Assembly (NCBI GenBank): GCA_945862295.1
Contig: CAMAXT010000009.1
Span: 1 to 52,458, forward strand
Source of the DNA: Pseudobacteriovorax antillogorgiicola
GTDB lineage: Bacteria > Bdellovibrionota_B > Oligoflexia > Oligoflexales > CAIYRB01
Reading direction: 5' to 3'
DNA length: 52,458 nucleotides
The position numbers and the translations under genes are program-made. This document shows, piece after piece, positions 51,014 to 52,458 of this stretch (its first letter is position 1; each line of letters opens with the position of its first letter). The notes under the pieces are model-generated. The model had not been told where the DNA came from. It worked only from the letters and a program-made list of their open reading frames with translations, and made no database searches.

Positions 51014-51618
51014 GTATTTTCCATATATCTTGCTGTCTCATGATCTAAGGGCGAGCCCTTTTTTAAGTGCTTTATGACGTTTCCCTGATCAAACTCCGAG
51101 CGGTTCTGCGATAATTTAAATTTTGCGTCAATGTTAGCGACCTCGATTTTAAAGACGCAGATCGCCTGCATCATGTCGTCCCGGTCCTCTTCTGTTAGAT
51201 CTAATGTGAAAACGCTGTCGTGCAACTCAACTAACTCGCGCATCTGCGCAAACGCTTCGACGCCGTCACTTATAACTTTTGCCGGTCCGCGCATATGCAC
51301 AACTGTATAGTTCCAAGTCGGTACGTTGTCTGGCTTTGGTGCATACCAGGCAGGTGAGATATAAGAGTGTGGCCCTTGAAATATAACAGTGACCTCAGCA
51401 CCTTCTTTCAAGGAACGAGCCTGCCGATTGGCAATCGCCATGTGTGCGTAAAGCGTGCCAAAGGCACCATCGTTTTGCACATAGTGAAAGGGCAAATGGC
51501 TAATCTGCAGTCCGCTATCTAATGACACAATCATAGTGGCAAAATTATAGGTTTTAACTAGCTCCAATACCTGAGCAGAGTCGGTTTTTTGCAAGAAATG
51601 CCTAGGTGTGTAAATCAA
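50995..51618 (-). CDS. PaiB-like FMN-binding negative regulator family protein
   Basis: A 207-residue split-barrel flavin-binding protein. Family marks: MIYTPRHF start, YAHMAIANRQ, FQGPHSYISPAWY, VPTWNYTVVHMRG, and KFKLSQNRSEFDQGNVI near the C-terminus. Homologues (PaiB) were named for repression of sporulation/protease genes in Bacillus, but most bind FMN or haem and act as oxidoreductase-like proteins. The TTG start overlaps the upstream stop by four bases (TTGA), a coupled pair with the unknown exported protein. Confidence 0.88.
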   Translation of the reverse strand: MIYTPRHFLQKTDSAQVLELVKTYNFATMIVSLDSGLQISHLPFHYVQNDGAFGTLYAHMAIANRQARSLKEGAEVTVIFQGPHSYISPAWYAPKPDNVPTWNYTVVHMRGPAKVISDGVEAFAQMRELVELHDSVFTLDLTEEDRDDMMQAICVFKIEVANIDAKFKLSQNRSEFDQGNVIKHLKKGSPLDHETARYMENTKKIDS

Positions 51619-52133
51619 TCCCGGTCGACCTTTGTTTCAACTTCCTTCTTTCTCGCAGGCTTCTTTCCCTTTAACTCAACAGTCGAACCATCAGGGCGCT
51701 CAATAACGACCGTTGGACCATCTATAGAGCCATCGACACACTTCATTAAAAGCGGAAAGATCTTGGATTCGTTCTCTTTCACCCAAGCCTCGGGCTTCAG
51801 CTTATCCCGTATCATGAGAGCTTCACGCTTCAGTGGCAAATGCGGACGACATACCGCAACGTGTTCGCCAATGTCTGCCCGGTCACCGATGGCGGGCAGA
51901 AACACCTCGCCTTCTTTCGCAACAAACTGAAAATAACGCGCCCCATTAATGCGGTAGATACCAAACCCAATGATGCCCTGTTCACCTGTTTTCACAGTTT
52001 CAGCTGACTGAATAAATCCTGAAGGATCAAATTGACTTTGTGAAAAAGCAAGAGCAGTAGGAAGTGCAAAGCCCCAGCAAATCAGCAGGATTCGCTCCGG
52101 CGTAGACCTGAAAAACTCTTTTAATTTCGGCAT
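51615..52133 (-). CDS. unknown exported protein
   Basis: About 172 residues from ATG 52133 (GGAG upstream at long spacing; a GTG at 52154 is the alternative). Signal peptide: Lys/Arg-rich n-region MPKLKEFFRSTPER, hydrophobic ILLICWGFALPTALA, cleavage near AFSQS. The mature part has strands (GIIGFGIYRINGARYFQFV, EGEVFLPAIGDRADIGEHV) and a Lys/Arg-rich C-terminus. A longer frame to 52379 would run antisense into ubiE and is rejected. No family recognised. Coupled to the PaiB-like gene. Confidence 0.65.
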   Translation of the reverse strand: MPKLKEFFRSTPERILLICWGFALPTALAFSQSQFDPSGFIQSAETVKTGEQGIIGFGIYRINGARYFQFVAKEGEVFLPAIGDRADIGEHVAVCRPHLPLKREALMIRDKLKPEAWVKENESKIFPLLMKCVDGSIDGPTVVIERPDGSTVELKGKKPARKKEVETKVDRD

Positions 52134-52204
52134 GTTAAAACATTCTCCATGCACCAAACTACCGATCAGTGTTAAACACCTCGGCTGAACTAGAGGAGTC
52201 CATT

Positions 52205-52458
52205 GTGTCAGTACAGAGACCAGAAAGCGAAGCAAAAATAGAGGGCATGTTTGACCGCATTGCGCCGCGCTACGACTTCTTAAACCGCCTTCTAAGCGGT
52301 CGCCAAGACCAAAGATGGCGCAATCACCTAGTCCGTCATGTGCCGTACCGTCCAGGCGGAACTTACCTCGACGTTGCAACAGGGACTGGCGATGTACTAA
52401 AAGCCGTCCATAAAACTCGCGACGAATATGGTGGCTACATCGGCGTTGATATCTCTCA
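52205..52458 (+). CDS. ubiE: UbiE/MenG methyltransferase, 5' part (cut by window)
   Basis: Only the first ~84 codons are in the window. They read MSVQRPESEAKIEGMFDRIA and continue PRYDFLNRLLSGRQDQRWR and YLDVATGTGDVL (SAM-binding motif I), then GVDIS. This is the classic start of the C-methyltransferase of ubiquinone/menaquinone synthesis. GTG start at 52205 with GAGGAG seven bases upstream. Without other quinone genes in view, MenG (demethylmenaquinone) and UbiE roles cannot be separated. Confidence 0.93.
   Translation, partial: MSVQRPESEAKIEGMFDRIAPRYDFLNRLLSGRQDQRWRNHLVRHVPYRPGGTYLDVATGTGDVLKAVHKTRDEYGGYIGVDIS

Noticed and set aside
52134-52379. N-terminal extension of the unknown exported protein to 52379
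   Set aside because: The extra 82 residues are antisense to the well-conserved ubiE start and would bury the signal peptide.

Overview
The window is chromosomal DNA of a Gram-negative bacterium. It encodes type IV pilus machinery with an outer-membrane secretin, FadL-type and other outer-membrane proteins, many lipoproteins with lipoboxes, a periplasmic DsbA-like oxidase, an L,D-transpeptidase and a 6S RNA. GC looks slightly under 50% by eye, and TTG/GTG starts are frequent. The mix (large PilMNOPQ block, MinD-like ATPase next to a J-like/RodZ-like HTH protein, several orphan VWA and phospholipase-like secreted proteins, a FliG-like membrane protein) suggests a Bdellovibrionota/Oligoflexia or other 'delta-like' lineage. 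That assignment is an inference without any database search.

Layout. 0.1-9.2 kb: minus-strand operon pilM-pilN-pilO-pilP-pilQ, then a TPR protein and aroQ. PilQ is unusually long, with two domain blocks joined by a linker that contains a signal-peptide-like segment, and an Asn/Gln-rich tail. 9.5-10.8 kb: cystathionine beta-synthase. 10.9-13.7 kb (minus): a membrane protein that joins two periplasmic FliF-ring-like repeats, one membrane helix and a FliG-like cytoplasmic part, with a translationally coupled cyclic-nucleotide-binding protein. This is the strongest candidate for an undescribed system. 13.9-19.1 kb (minus): DsbA-family protein, L,D-transpeptidase with an NTF2-like tail, and the set MinD-like ATPase / degenerate J-domain-HTH protein / RluD-type pseudouridine synthase. 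19.4-22 kb: sthA, rsmI. A 6S RNA (ssrS) lies at about 22.06-22.24 kb.

22.3-29.6 kb: a sensor histidine kinase, then a plus-strand run of aminotransferase, pheS, pheT and parvulin-type isomerase. 29.6-35.8 kb holds accessory and secreted functions: a lipoprotein resembling the oomycete transglutaminase elicitor, an MBL-fold hydrolase, a DTW-domain protein, a long imperfect inverted repeat with TTTTTG repeats, a VWA lipoprotein and a phospholipase A2-like secreted protein. 35.9-39 kb (minus): lipoprotein, BamE-like lipoprotein, trpB, trpA. 39-42 kb: small regulators (a probable ribbon-helix-helix protein, and an XRE protein with an inactivated IrrE-like peptidase domain), an RDD membrane protein and a short orphan.

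42-52.5 kb is mostly housekeeping: hutI, greA, a FadL-like porin, an M48 lipoprotein peptidase, an SH3b protein, tyrS, an orphan CobU-like kinase lacking its guanylylated histidine, a saccharopine-dehydrogenase-like reductase, a small outer-membrane protein, a PaiB-like flavoprotein, an unknown exported protein and the start of ubiE/menG, cut by the window edge. I saw no rRNA, tRNA, CRISPR array or insertion sequence. Most convergent gene ends carry recognisable hairpin terminators.
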